Of a stretch of 64,000 nt of DNA, positions 19,301 to 34,300 are shown one piece after another. The position numbers were made by a program, and so were the translations under genes. This DNA is from Eutreptiella sp. 'Long Island Sound 2002' (taxonomy: Eukaryota > Euglenozoa > Euglenophyceae > Eutreptiales > Eutreptiaceae), in contig OZ038379.1 of NCBI GenBank assembly GCA_964036045.1, forward strand, positions 184,800,642-184,864,641, given 5' to 3'. Each line of letters starts with the position of its first letter. The stretch's first letter is position 1. Below the pieces are notes generated by a model. The model did not search any database and was not told the DNA's origin. It worked only from the letters and a program-made list of their open reading frames with translations.

Positions 19301-22300
19301 CCACATGTGGGCACAGTTGCTACCTAACCCCTGCCGTCTCGGGGGTTCCCAATGCTGTGCACGGGCACAAAATCAGAAATGGCCCACATGTGGGCACAGT
19401 TGCTACCCAACCCCTGCCGTCTCGGGGGTCCCCAATGCTCTGCACGGGAACGAAATCAGAAATGGCCCACATGTGGGCGCAGTGGCTACCTAACCCGTGC
19501 CGTCTCGGGGGTTCCCAATGCTGTGCACGGGCACAAAATCAGAAATGGCCCACATGTGGGCACAGTTGCTACCCAACCCCTGCCGTCTCGGGGGTCCCCG
19601 ATGCTGTGCACGGGAACAAAATCAGAAATGGCCCACATGTGGGCACAGTGGCTACCTAACCCCTGCCGTCTCGGGGGTCTCCGATGCTCTGCACGGGAAC
19701 AAAATCAGAAATGGCCCACATGTGGGCACGGTGGCTACCTAACCCCTGCCGTCTCGGGGGTCCCCAATGCTCTGCACGGGAACAAAATCAAAAATGGCCC
19801 ACATGTGGGCACAGTGGCTACCTAACCCCTGCCGTCTCGGGGGTTCCCAATGCTCTGCACGGGAACAAAATCAGAAATGGCCCACATGCACAGTGGCTAC
19901 CTAACCCCTGCCGTCTCGGGAGTCCCATATGCTCTGCACGGGAACAAAATCAGAAATGGCCCACGTGTGGGCACAGTGGCTACCTAACCCCTGCTGTCTC
20001 AGGGGTTCCCAATGCTCTGCACGGGAACAAAATCAGAAATGGCCCACATGTGGGCACAGTGGCTACCCAACCCCTGCCGTCTCGGGGGTCCCCGATGCTG
20101 TGCACGGGAACAAAATCAGAAATGGCCCACATGTGGGCATAGTGGCTACCTAACCCCTGCCGTCTCGGGGGTCCCCGATGCTCTGCACGGGAACAAAATC
20201 AGAAATGGCCCACATGTGGGCACAGTGGCTACCTAACCCCTGCCGTCTCGGGGGTTCCCAATGCTCTGCACGGGCACAAAATCAGAAATGGCCCACATGT
20301 GGGCACAGTTGCTACCCAACCCCTGCCGTCTCAGGGATTTCCAATGCTATGCACGGGTACAAAATCAGAAATGGCCCACATGTGGGCACGGTGGCTACCT
20401 AACCCCTGCTGTCTCGGGGGTCTCCGATGCTCTGCACGGGAACAAAATCAGAAATGGCCCACATGTGGGCACAGTGGCTACCTAACCCCTGCCGTCACAG
20501 GGGTCCCCAATGCTCTGCTCGGGAACAAAATCAGAAATGGCCCACATGTGGGCACAGTTGCTACCTAACCCCTGCCGTCTCGGGGGTTCCCGATGCTCTG
20601 CACGGGTACAAAATCAGAAATGGCCCACATGTGGGCACAGTGGCTACCTAACCCCTGCCGTCTCGGGGGTTCCCAATGCTCTGCACGGGAACAAAATCAG
20701 AAATGGGCCACATGCACAGTGGCTACCTAACCCCTGCTGTCTCAGGAGTCCCCAATGCCCTGCACGGGAACAAAATCAGAAACGGCCCACATGTGGGCAC
20801 AGTGGCTGCCTAACCCCTGCTGTCGCAGGGGTTCCCAATGCTCTGCACGGGAACAAAATCAGAAATGGCCAACATGTGGGCACAGTGGCTACCTAACCCC
20901 TGCCGTCTCGGGGGTTCCCAATGCTGTGCACGGGCACAAAATCAGAAATGGCCCACATGTGGGCACAGTTGCTACCCAACCCCTGCCGTCTCAGGGGTCC
21001 CCGATGTTGTGCACGGGAACAAAATCAGAAATGGCCCACATGTGGGCACAGTGGCTACCTAACCCCTGCCGTCTCGGGGGTCTCCGATGCTCTGCACGGG
21101 AACAAAATCAGAAATGGCCCACATGTGGGCACAGTGGCTACCTAACCCCTGCCGTCTCGGGGCCCCCAATGCTCTGCACGGGAACAAAATCAGAAATGGC
21201 CCACATGTGGGCACAGTGGCTACCTAACCCCTGCTGTCTCAGGGGTTCCCAATGCTCTGCACGGGAACAAAATCAGAAATGGCCCACATGTGGGCACAGT
21301 GGCTACCTAACCCCTGCCGTCTCAGGGGTCCCCAATGCTCTGCTCGGGAACAAAATCAGAAATGGCCACACGTGTGGGCACAGTGGCTACCTAACCCCTG
21401 CTGTCTCGGGGGTCCCCAATGCTCTGCACGGGAACAAAATCAGAAATGGCCCACATGCACAGTGGCTACCAAACCCTGCTTTCTCAGGAGTCCCCAATGC
21501 TCTGCACGGGAACAAAATCAGAAATGGCCCACGTGTGGGCACAGTGGCTACCTAACCCCTGCTGTCTCGGGGGTTCCCAATGCTCTGCACGGGAACAAAA
21601 TCAGAAATGGCCCACATGTGGGCACAGTGGCTACCTAACCCCTGCCGTCACGGGGGTCCCCAATGCTCTGCTCGGGAACAAAATCAGAAATGGACCACAT
21701 GCACAGTGGCTACCTAACCCCTGCTGTCTCGGGGGTCTCTGATGCTCTGCACGGGAACAAAATCAGAAATGGCCCACATGTGGGCACAGTGGCAACCTAA
21801 CCCCTGCCGTCACGGGGGTCCCCAATGCTCTGCTGGGGAACAAAATCAGAAATGGCCCACATGCACAGTGGCTACCTAACCCCTGCTGTCTCAGGAGTCA
21901 CCAATGCCCTGCACGGGAACAAAATCAGAAACGGCCCACATGTGGGCACAGTGGCTGCCTAACCCCTGCTGTCTCAGGGTTCCCAATGCTCTGCACGGGA
22001 AAAAAATCAGAAACGGCCCACATGTGGGCACAGTGGCTACCTAACCCCTGCCGTCTCGGGGGTCCCCGATGCTCTGCACGGGAACAAAATCAGAAATGGC
22101 CCACATGTGGGCACAGTGGCTACCTAACCCCTGCCGTCTCGGGGGTCCCCAATGCTCTGCACGGGAACCAAATCAGAAATGGCCCACATGTGGGCACAGT
22201 GGCTACCTAACCCCTGCTGTCTCAGGGGTTCCCAATGCTCTGCACGGGAACAAAATCAGAAATGGCCCACATGTGGGCACAGTGGCTACCTAACCCCTGC

Positions 22301-25300
22301 CGTCTCAGGGGTCCCCAATGCTCTGCTCGGGAAGAAAATTAGAAATGGCCACACGTGTGGGCACAGTGGCCACCTAACCCCTGCTGTCTCGGGGGTCCCC
22401 AATGCTCTGCACGGGAACAAAATCAGAAATGGCCCACATGCACAGTGGCTACCTAACCCCTGCTGTCTCAGGAGTCCCCAATGCTCTGCACGGGAACAAA
22501 ATCAGAAATGGCCCACGTGTGGGCACAGTGGCTACCTAACCCCTGCTGTCTCAGGAGTTCCCAATGCTCTGCACAGGAAAAAATCAGAAATGGCCCACAT
22601 GTGGGCACAGTGGCTACCCAACCCCTGCCGTCTCGGGGGTCCCCGATGCTGTGCACGGGAACAAAATCAGAAATGGCCCACATGTGGGCACAGTGGCTAC
22701 CTAACCCCTGCCGTCTCGGGAGTCCCCGATGCTCTGCATGGGAACAAAATCAGAAATGGCCCACATGTGGGCACAGTGGCTACCTAACCCCTGCCGTCTC
22801 GGGGGTTCCCGATGCTCTGCACGGGCACAAAATCAGAAATGGCCCACATGTGGGCACAGTTGCTACCCAACCCCTGCCGTCTCGGGGGTCCCCGATGCTG
22901 TGCACGGGAACAAAATCAGAAATGGCCCACATGTGGGCACAGTGGCTACCTAACCCCTGCTGTCTCGGGGGTCTCCAATGCTCTGCACGGGAACATAATC
23001 AGAAATGGCCCACATGTGGGCACAGTGGCTACCTAACCCCTGCCGTCTCGGGGGTTCCCAATGCTCTGCACGGGCACAAAATCAGAAATGGCCCACATGT
23101 GGGCACAGTTGCTACCCAACCCCTGCCGTCTCAGGGGTCCCCAATGCTCTGCACGGGAACAAAATCAGAAATGGCCCACATGTGGGCACAGTGGCTACCT
23201 AACCCTTGCTGTCTCGGGGGTCCCCAATGCTCTGCACGGGAACAAAATCAGAAATGGCCCACATGTGGGCACAGTGGCTACCTAACCCCTGCCGTCACGG
23301 GGGTCCCCAATGCTCTGCTCGGGAACAAAATCAGAAATGGCCACACGTGTGGGCACAGTGGCTACCTAACCCCTGCCGTCTCGGGGGTCCCCAATGCTCT
23401 GCACGGGAACAAAATCAGAAATGGCCCACATGTGGGCACAGTGGCTACCTAACCCCTGCTGTCTCGGGGGTTCCCAATGCTCTGCACGTGAACAAAATCA
23501 GAAATGGCCCACATGTGGGCACAGTTGCTACCTAACCCTTGCCGTCTCGGGGGTCATCGATGCTCTGCACGGGCACAAAATCAGAAATGGCCAACATGTG
23601 GGCACAGTGGCTACCTAACCCCTGCTGTCTTGGGGGTCTCCGATGCTCTGCACGGGAACAAAATCAGAAATGGCCCGCATGTGGGCACAGTGGCTACCTA
23701 ACCCCTGCCGTCACGGGGGTTCCCAATGCTCTCCACGGGAACAAAATCAGAAATGGCCCACATGTGGGCACAGTGGCTACCTAACCCCTGCCGTCTCAGG
23801 AGTTCCCAATGCTCTGCACGGGAACAAAATCAGAATTGGCCCACATGTGAACACAGTGGCTACCTAACCCCCGCTGTCTCAGGGGTTCCCAATGCTCTGC
23901 ACGGGAACAAAATCAGAAATGGCCCACATGTGGGCACATTGGCTACCTAACCCTTGCCGTCTCGGGCGTTCCAAATGCTATGCACGGGAACAAAATCAGA
24001 AATGGCCACACGTGTGGGCACAGTGGCTACCTAACCCCTACCGTCTCAGGAGTCCCCAATGCTCTGCACGGGAACAAAATCAGAAACGGCCCACATGTGG
24101 GCACAGTGGCTAACTAACGCCTGCTGTCTCAGGGGTTCCCAATGCTCTGCACGGGAACAAAATCAGAAATGGCCCACATGTGGGCACGGTGGCTAAGTAA
24201 TCCCTGCCGTCTCAGGGGTTCCCGATGGTCTGCACGGGAACAAAATCAGAAATGGCCCACATGTGGGCACCGTGGCTACTTAACCCCTGCCGTCTCAGGG
24301 GTTCCCAATGCTCTGCACGGGAACAAAATCAGAAACGGCCCACATGTGGGCACAGTGGCTACCTAACCCCTGCCGTCTCGGGGGTTCCCAATGCTCTGCA
24401 CGGGAACAAAATCAGAAACGGCCCACATGTGGGCACAGTGGCTACCTAACCCCTTGCTGTCTCAGGGGTTCCCGATGCTCTGCACGGGAACAAAATCAGA
24501 AATGGCCCACATGTGGGCACCGTGGCTACTTAACCCCTGCCGTCTCAGGGGTTCCCAATGCTCTGCACGGGAACAAAATCAGAAACGGCCCACATGTGGG
24601 CACAGTGGCTACCTAACCCCTGCCGTCTCGGGGGTCCCTGATGCGCTGCACGGGAACAAAATCAGAAATGGCCCACATGTGGGCACGGTGGCTAAGTAAT
24701 CCCTGCCGTCTCAGGGGTTCCCGATGCTCTGCACGGGAACAAAATCAGATATGGCCCACATGTGGGCACAGTGGCTACCTAACCCCTGCCGTCTCAGGGG
24801 TTCCCAATGCTCTGCACAGGAAAAAATCAGAAATGGCCCACATGTGGGCACAGTGGCTACCTAACCCCTGCCGTCTCAGGGGTTCCCAATGCTCTGCACG
24901 GGAACAAAATCAGAAATGGCCCACATGCACAGTGGCTACCCAACCCCTGCCGTCTCATGAGTCCCCAATGCTCTGCACGGGAACAAAATCAGAAATGGCC
25001 CACATGTGGGCACAGTGGCTACCTAACCCCTGCTGTCTCAGGGTTCCCAATGCTCTGCACGGGAACAAAATCAGAAACGGCCCACATGTGGGCACAGTGG
25101 CTACCTAACGCCTGCTGTCTCAGGGGTTCCCAATGCTCTGCACGGGAACAAATCAGAAATGGCCCACATGTGGGCACGGTGGCTAAGTAATCCCTGCCGT
25201 CTCAGGGGTTCCCGATGCTCTGCACGGGAACAAAATCAGAAATGGCCCACATGTGGGCACAGTGGCTACTTAACCCGTGCCGTCTCAGGGGTTCCCAATC

Positions 25301-28300
25301 CTCTACACGGGAACAAAATCAGAAACGGCCCACATGTGGGCACAGTGGCTACCTAACCCCTGCCATCTCGGGGGTCCCTGATGCGCTGCACGGGAACAAA
25401 ATCAGAAATGGCCCACATGTGGGCACGGTGGCTAAGTAATCCCTGCCGTCTCAGGGGTTCCCGATGCTCTGCACGGGAACAAAATCAGAAATGGCCCACA
25501 TGTGGGCACAGTGGCTACCTAACCCCTGCCGTCTCAGGGGTTCCCAATGCTCTGCACGGGAACAAAATCAGAAATGGCCCACATGTGGGCACAGTGGCTA
25601 CCTAACCCCTGCCGTCTCAGGGCTTCCCAATGCTCTGCACGGGAACAAAATCAGAAATGGCCCACATGCACAGTGGCTACCCAACCCCTGCCGTCTCATG
25701 AGTCCCCAATGCTCTGCACGGGAACAAAATCAGAAATGGCCCACATGTGGGCACAGTGGCTACCTAACCCCTGCTGTCTCAGGGTTCCCAATGCTCTGCA
25801 CGGGAACAAAATCAGAAATGGCCCACATGTGGGCGCAGTGGCTACCTAACCCCTGCCGTCTCGGGGGTCCCCGATGCTCTGCACGGGAACAAAATCAGAA
25901 ATGGACCGCATGTGGGCACAGTGGCTACCTAACCCCTGCTATCTCGGGGGTCCCCAATGCTCTGCACGGGAACAAAATCAGAAATGGCCCGCATGTGGGC
26001 ACAGTGGCTACCTAACCCCTGCCGTCTCGGGGGTCCCCGATGCTCTGCACGGGAACAAAATCAGAAATGGCCCACATGTGGGCACAGTGGCTACCTAACC
26101 CCTGCCGTCTCGGGGGGTTCCCGATGCTGTGCACGGGAACAAAATCAGAAATGGCCCACATGTGGGCACACTTGCTACCCAACCCCTGCTGTCTCGTGGG
26201 TCCCCAATGCTCTGCTCGGGAACAAAATCAGAAATGGCCCACATGTGAGCACAGTGGCTACCTAACCCCTGCCGTCTCGGGGGTTCCCAATGCGCTGTAC
26301 GGGAACAAAATCAGAAATGGCCCCCATGTGGGCGCAGTGGCTACCTAACCTCTGCCGTCTCGGGGGTCCCTGATGCGCTGCACGGGAACAAAATCAGAAA
26401 TGGCCCACATGTGGGCACACTTGCTACTTAACCCCTGCTGTCTCAGGGGTTCCCAATGCTCTGCACAGGAACAAAATCAGAAATGGCCCGCATGTGGGCA
26501 TAGTTGCTACCTAACCCCTGCCGTCTCGGGGGTCCCCAATGCTCTGCTCGGGAACAAAATCAGAAATGGCCCGCAGGTGGGCACAAAGGCTACCTAACCC
26601 CCGCCGTCTCGGGGGTTCCCAATGCTCTGCACGGGAACAAAATCGGAAATGGCCCACATGTGGACACAGTTGCTACCTAACCCTTGCCGTCTCGGGCTTT
26701 CCCAATGCTCTGCACGTAAACGAAATCAGAAATGGCCCACATGTGGGCACAGTGGCTACTTAACCCCTGCCGTCTCAGGGGTTCCCAATGCTCTGCACGG
26801 GAACAAAATCAGAAATGGCCCACATGTGGGCACAGTGGCTACCTAACCCCTGCCGTCTCGGGGGTCCCTGATGCGCTGCACGGGAACAAAATCAGAAATG
26901 GCCCACATGTGGGCACACTTGCTACTTAACCCCTGCTGTCTCAGGGGTTCCCAATGCTCTGCACAGGAACAAAATCAGAAATGGCCCGCATGTGGGCACA
27001 GTTGCTACCTAACCCCTGCCGTCTCGGGGGTCCCCAATGCTCTGCTCGGGAACAAAATCAGAAATGGCCCGCAGGTGGGCACAAAGGCTACCTAACCCCC
27101 GCCGTCTCGGGGGTTCCCAATGCTCTGCACGGGAACAAAATCGGAAATGGCCCACATGTGGGCACAGTGGCTACCTAACCCTTGCCGTCTCGGGCTTTCC
27201 CAATGCTCTGCACGGGAACGAAATCAGAAATGGCCCACATGTGGGCACAGTGGCTACTTAACCCCTGCCGTCTCAGGGGTTCCCAATGCTCTGCACGGGA
27301 ACAAAATCAGAAATGGCCCACATGTGGGCACAGTGGCTACCTAACCCCTGCCATCTCGGGGGTTCCCAATGCCATGCACGGGTACAAAATGAGAAATGGC
27401 CCGCATGTGGGCACAGTGGCTACCTAACCCCTGCCGTCTCGGGGGTCCCCGATGCCCTGCACGGGTACAAAATCAGAAATGGCCCACATGTGGGCACAGT
27501 TGCTACCTAACCCCTGCTGTCTCAGGGGTTCCCAATGCTCTGCACGGGAACAAAATCAGAAATGGCCCACCTGTGAACACAGTGGCTACCTAACCCCCGC
27601 TGTCTCAGGAGTTCCCAATGCTCTGCACGGGAACAAAATCAGAAATGGCCCACATGTGGGCACAGTGGCTACCTAAATCCTGCCGTCTCGGGGGTTCCCG
27701 ATGCTCTGCACGGGCACAAAATCAGAAATGGCCCACATGTGGGCACAGTGGCTACCTAACCCCTGCCGTCTCAGGGGTTCCCAATGCTCTGCACAGGAAC
27801 AAAATCAGAAATGGCCCACATGTGGGCACAGTTGCTACCTAACCCCTGCCGTCTCGGGGGTTCCCAATGCCATGCACGGGAACAAAATCAGAAATGGCCC
27901 ACATGTGGGCACAGTGGCTACCTAACCCCTGCCGTCTCACGGGTTCCCAATGCTGTGCACGGGAACAAAATCAGAAATGGCCCACATGTGGGCACAGTGG
28001 CTACCTAACCCCTGCCGTCTCGGGGGTTCCCGATGCTCTGCATAGGAACAAAATCAGAAATGGCCCACATGTGGGCACAGTGGCTACCTAACCCCTGCCG
28101 TCTCGGGGGTTCCCGATGCTCTGCACGGGAACAAAATCAGAAATGGCCTACATGTGGGCACAGTGGCTACCTAACCCCTTGCTGTCTCAGGGGTTCCCGA
28201 TGCTCTGCACCGGAACAAAATCAGAAATGGCCCACATGCACAGTGGCTACCCAACCCCTGCCGTCTCATGAGTCCCCAATGCTCTGCACGGGAACAAAAT

Positions 28301-31300
28301 CAGAAATGGCCCACATGTGGGCACAGTGGCTACCTAACCCCTGCTGTCTCAGGGTTCCCAATGCTCTGCACGGGAACAAAATCAGAAATGGCCCACATGT
28401 GGGCACAGTGGCTACCTAACCCCTGCCGTCTCGGGGGTCCCCGATGCTCTGCACGGGAACAAAATCAGAAATGGCCCGCATGTGGGCACAGTGGCTACCT
28501 AACCCCTGCTATCTCGGGGGTCCCCAATGCTCTGCACGGGAACAAAATCAGAAATGGCCCGCATGTGGGCACAGTGGCTACCTAACCCCTGCCGTCTCGG
28601 GGGTCCCTGATGCGCTGCACGGGAACAAAATCAGAAATGGCCCACATGTGGGCACGGTGGCTAAGTAATCCCTGCCGTCTCAGGGGTTCCCGATGCTCTG
28701 CACGGGAACAAAATCAGAAATGGCCCACATGTGGGCACAGTGGCTACCTAACCCCTGCCGTCTCAGGGGTTCCCAATGCTCTGCACGGGAACAAAATCAG
28801 AAATGGCCCACATGTGGGCACAGTGGCTACCTAACCCCTGCCGTCTCAGGGCTTCCCAATGCTCTGCACGGGAACAAAATCAGAAATGGCCCACATGCAC
28901 AGTGGCTACCCAACCCCTGCCGTCTCATGAGTCCCTGATGCTCTGCACGGGAACAAAATCAGAAATGGCCCACATGTGGGCACAGTGGCTACCTAACCTC
29001 TGCTGTCTCAGGGTTCCCAATGCTCTGCACGGGAACAAAATCAGAAATGGCCCACATGTGGGCACAGTGGCTACCTAACCCCTGCCGTCTCGGGGGTCCC
29101 CGATGCTCTGCACGGGAACAAAATCAGAAATGGACCGCATGTGGGCACAGTGGCTACCTAACCCCTGCTATCTCGGGGGTCCCCAATGCTCTGCACTGGA
29201 ACAAAATCAGAAATGGCCCGCATGTGGGCACAGTGGCTACCTAACCCCTGCCGTCTCGGGGGTCCCCGATGCTCTGCACGGGAACAAAATCAGAAATGGC
29301 CCGCAGGTGGGCACAAAGGCTACCTAACCCCCGCCGTCTCGGGGGTTCCCAATGCTCTGCACGGGAACAAAATCGGAAATGGCCCACATGTGGACACAGT
29401 TGCTACCTAACCCTTGCCGTCTCGGGCTTTCCCAATGCTCTGCACGTAAACGAAATCAGAAATGGCCCACATGTGGGCACAGTGGCTACTTAACCCCTGC
29501 CGTCTCAGGGGTTCCCAATGCTCTGCACGGGAACAAAATCAGAAAGGGCCCCCATGTGGGCGCAGTGGCTACCTAACCCCTGCCGTCTCGGGGGTCCCTG
29601 ATGCGCTGCACGGGAACAAAATCAGAAATGGCCCACATGTGGGCACACTTGCTACTTAACCCCTGCTGTCTCAGGGGTTCCCAATGCTCTGCACAGGAAC
29701 AAAATCAGAAATGGCCCGCATGTGGGCATAGTTGCTACCTAACCCCTGCCGTCTCGGGGGTCCCCAATGCTCTGCTCGGGAACAAAATCAGAAATGGCCC
29801 GCAGGTGGGCACAAAGGCTACCTAACCCCCGCCGTCTCGGGGGTTCCCAATGCTCTGCACGGGAACAAAATCGGAAATGGCCCACATGTGGACACAGTTG
29901 CTACCTAACCCTTGCCGTCTCGGGCTTTCCCAATGCTCTGCACGTAAACGAAATCAGAAATGGCCCACATGTGGGCACAGTGGCTACTTAACCCCTGCCG
30001 TCTCAGGGGTTCCCAATGCTCTGCACAGGAACAAAATCAGAAATGGCCCACATGTGGGCACAGTGGCTACCTAACCCCTGCCGTCTCGGGGGTCCCTGAT
30101 GCGCTGCACGGGAACAAAATCAGAAATGGCCCACATGTGGGCACACTTGCTACTTAACCCCTGCTGTCTCAGGGGTTCCCAATGCTCTGCACAGGAACAA
30201 AATCAGAAATGGCCCGCATGTGGGCACAGTTGCTACCTAACCCCTGCCGTCTCGGGGGTCCCCAATGCTCTGCTCGGGAACAAAATCAGAAATTGCCCGC
30301 AGGTGGGCACAAAGGCTACCTAACCCCCGCCGTCTCGAGGGTTCCCAATGCTCTGCACGGGAACAAAATCGGAAATGGCCCACATGTGGGCACAGTGGCT
30401 ACCTAACCCTTGCCGTCTCGGGCTTTCCCAATGCTCTGCACGGGAAAGAAATCAGAAATGGCCCACATGTGGGCACAGTGGCTACTTAACCCGTGCCGTC
30501 TCGGGGGTTCCCAATGCTCTGCACGGGAACAAAATCAGAAATGGCCCACATGTGGGCACAGTGGCTACCTAACCCCTGCCATCTCGGGGGTTCCCAATGC
30601 CATGCACGGGTACAAAATGAGAAATGGCCCGCATGTGGGCACAGTGGCTACCTAACCCCTGCCGTCTCGGGGGTCCCCGATGACCTGCACGGGTACAAAA
30701 TCAGAAATGGCCCACATGTGGGCACAGTTGCTACCTAACCCCTGCTGTCTCAGGGGTTCCCAATGCTCTGCACGGGAACAAAATCAGAAATGGCCCACAT
30801 GTGAACACAGTGGCTACCTAACCCCCGCTGTCTCAGGAGTTCCCAATGCTCTGCACGGGAACAAAATCAGAAATGGCCCACATGTGGGCACAGTGGCTAC
30901 CTAAATCCTGCCGTCTCGGGGGTTCCCGATGCTCTGCACGGGCACAAAATCAGAAATGGCCCACATGTGGGCACAGTGGCTACCCAACCCCTGCAGTCTC
31001 ACGGGTTCCCAATGCTCTGCACAGGAACAAAATCAGAAATGGCCCACATGTGGGCACAGTTGCTACCTAACCCCTGCCGTCTCGGGGGTTCCGAATGCCA
31101 TGCACGGGAACAAAATCAGAAATGGCCCACATGTGGGCACAGTGGCTACCTAACCCCTGCCGTCTCACGGGTTCCCAATGCTGTGCACGGGAATAAAATC
31201 AGAAATGGCCCACATGTGGGCACAGTGGCTACCTAACCCCTGCCGTCTCGGGGGTTCCCGATGCTCTGCATAGGAACAAAATCAGAAATGGCCCACATGT

Positions 31301-34300
31301 GGGCACAGTGGCTACCTAACCCCTGCCGTCTCGGGGGTTCCCGATGCTCTGCACGGGAACAAAATCAGAAATGGCCTACATGTGGGCACAGTGGCTACCT
31401 AACCCCTTGCTGTCTCAGGGGTTCCCGATGCTCTGCACCGGAACAAAATCAGAAATGGCCCACATGCACAGTGGCTACCCAACCCCTGCCGTCTCATGAG
31501 TCCCCAATGCTCTGCACGGGAACAAAATCAGAAATGGCCCACATGTGGGCACAGTGGCTACCTAACCCCTGCTGTCTCAGGGTTCCCAATGCTCTGCACG
31601 GGAACAAAATCAGAAATGGCCCACATGTGGGCACAGTGGCTACCTAACCCCTGCCGTCTCGGGGGTTCCCGATGCTCTGCACGGGAACAAAATCAGAAAT
31701 GGCCCACATGTGGGCACACTTGCTACCCAACCCCTGCTGTCTCGTGGGTCTCCAATGCTCTGCTCGGGAACAAAATCAGAAATGGCCCCCATGTGGGCGC
31801 AGTGGCTACCTAACCCCTGCCGTCTCGGGGGTCCCTGATGCGCTGCACGGGAACAAAATCAGAAATGGCCCACATGTGGGCACACTTGCGACCCAACCCC
31901 TGCTGTCTCGTGGGTCCCCGATGCTCTGCTCGGGAACAAAATCAGAAATGGCCCCCATGTGGGCGCAGTGGCTACCTAACCCCTGCCGTCTCGGAAGTCC
32001 CTGATGCGCTGCACGGGAACAAAATCAGAAATGGCCCACATGTGGGCACACTTGCGACCCAACCCCTGCTGTCTCGTGGGTCCCCAATGCTCTGCTCGGG
32101 AACAAAATCAGAAATGGCCCGCATGTGGGCACAGTGGCTACCTAACCCCTGCTATCTCGGGGGTCCCCAATGCTCTGCACGGGAACAAAATCAGAAATGG
32201 CCCGCATGTGGGCACAGTGGCTACATAACCCCTGCCGTCTCGGGGGTCCCCGATGCTCTGCACGGGAACAAAATCAGAAATGGCCCACATGTGGGCACAG
32301 TGGCTACCTAACCCCTGCCGTCTCGGGGGTTCCCGATGCTCTGCACGGGAACAAAATCAGAAATGGCCCACATGTGAGCACAGTGGCTACCTAACCCCTG
32401 CCGTCTCGGGGGTTCCCAATGCGCTGTACGGGAACAAAATCAGAAATGGCCCCCATGTGGGCGCAGTGGCTACCTAACCCCTGCCGTCTCGGGGGTCCCT
32501 GATGCGCTGCACGGGAACAAAATCAGAAATGGCCCACATGTGGGCACACTTGCTACTTAACCCCTGCTGTCTCAGGGGTTCCCAATGCTCTGCACAGGAA
32601 CAAAATCGGAAATGGCCCGCATGTGTGCACAGTTGCTACCTAACCCCTGCCGTCTCGGGGGTCCCCAATGCTCTGCTCGGGAACAAAATCAGAAATGGCC
32701 CGCAGGTGGGCACAAAGGCTACCTAACCCCCGCCGTCTCGGGGGTTCCCAATGCTCTGCACGGGAACAAAATCGGAAATGGCCCACATGTGGGCACAGTT
32801 GCTACCTAATCCTTGCCGTCTCGGGCTTTCCCAATGCTCTGCACGGGAACGAAATCAGAAATGGCCCACATGTGGGCACAGTGGCTACTTAACCCCTGCC
32901 GTCTCAGGGGTTCCCAATGCTCTGCACGGGAACAAAATCAGAAATGGCCCACATGTGGGCACAGTGGCTACCTAACCCCTGCCATCTCGGGGGTTCCCAA
33001 TGCCATGCACGGGTACAAAATGAGAAATGGCCCACATGTGGGCACAGTGGCTACCTAACCCCTGCCGTCTCGGGGGTCCCCGATGCTCTGCACGGGCACA
33101 AAATCAGAAATGGCCCACATGTGGGCACACTTGCTACCTAACCCCTGCCGTCTCGGGGGTCCCTGATGCGCTGCACGGGAACAAAATCAGAAATGGCCCA
33201 CATGTGGGCACACTTGCTACTTAACCCCTGCTGTCTCAGGGGTTCCCAATGCTCTGCACAGGAACAATATCAGAAATGGCCCGCATTTGGGCACAGTTGC
33301 TACCTAACCCCTGCCGTCTCGGGGGTCCCCAATGCTCTGCTCGGGAACAAAATCAGAAATGGCCCACATGCACAGTGGCTACCCAACCCCTGCCGTCTCA
33401 TGAGTCCCCAATGCTCTGCACGGGAACAAAATCAGAAATGGCCCACATGCACAGTGGCTACCCAACCCCTGCCGTCTCATGAGTCCCCAATGCTCTGCAC
33501 GGGAACAAAATCAGAAATGGCCCACATGTGGGCACAGTGGCTACCTAACCCCTGCCATCTCGGGGGTTCCCAATGCCATGCACGGGTACAAAATGAGAAA
33601 TGGCCCACATGTGGGCACAGTGGCTACCTAACCCCTGCCGTCTCGGGGGTCCCCGATGCTCTGCACGGGCACAAAATCAGAAATGGCCCACATGTGGGCA
33701 CAGTGGCTACCTAACCCCTGCCGTCTCGGGGGTCCCCAATGCTATGCACGGGAACAAAATCAGAAATGGCCCACATGCACAGTGGCTACCCAACCCCTGC
33801 CGTCTCATGAGTCCCCAATGCTCTGCACGGGAACAAAATCAGAAATGGCCCACATGTGGGCACAGTGGCTACCTAACCCCTGCTGTCTCAGGGTTCCCAA
33901 TGCTCTGCACGGGAACAAAATCAGAAATGGCCCACATGTGGGCACAGTGGCTACCTAACCCCTTCCGTCTCGGGTGTCCCCGATGCTCTGCACGGGAACA
34001 AAATCAGAAATGGCCCGCATGTGGGCACAGTGGCTACCTAACCCCTGCTATCTCGGGGGTCCCCAATGCTCTGCACGGGAACAAAATCAGAAATGGCCCG
34101 CATGTGGGCACAGTGGCTACCTAACCCCTGCCGTCTCGGGGGTCCCCGATGCTCTGCACGGGAACAAAATCAGAAATGGCCCACATGTGGGCACAGTGGC
34201 TACCTAACCCCTGCCGTCTCGGGGGTTCCCGATGCTGTGCACGGGAACAAAATCAGAAATGGCCCACATGTGGGCACACTTGCTACCCAACCCCTGCTGT

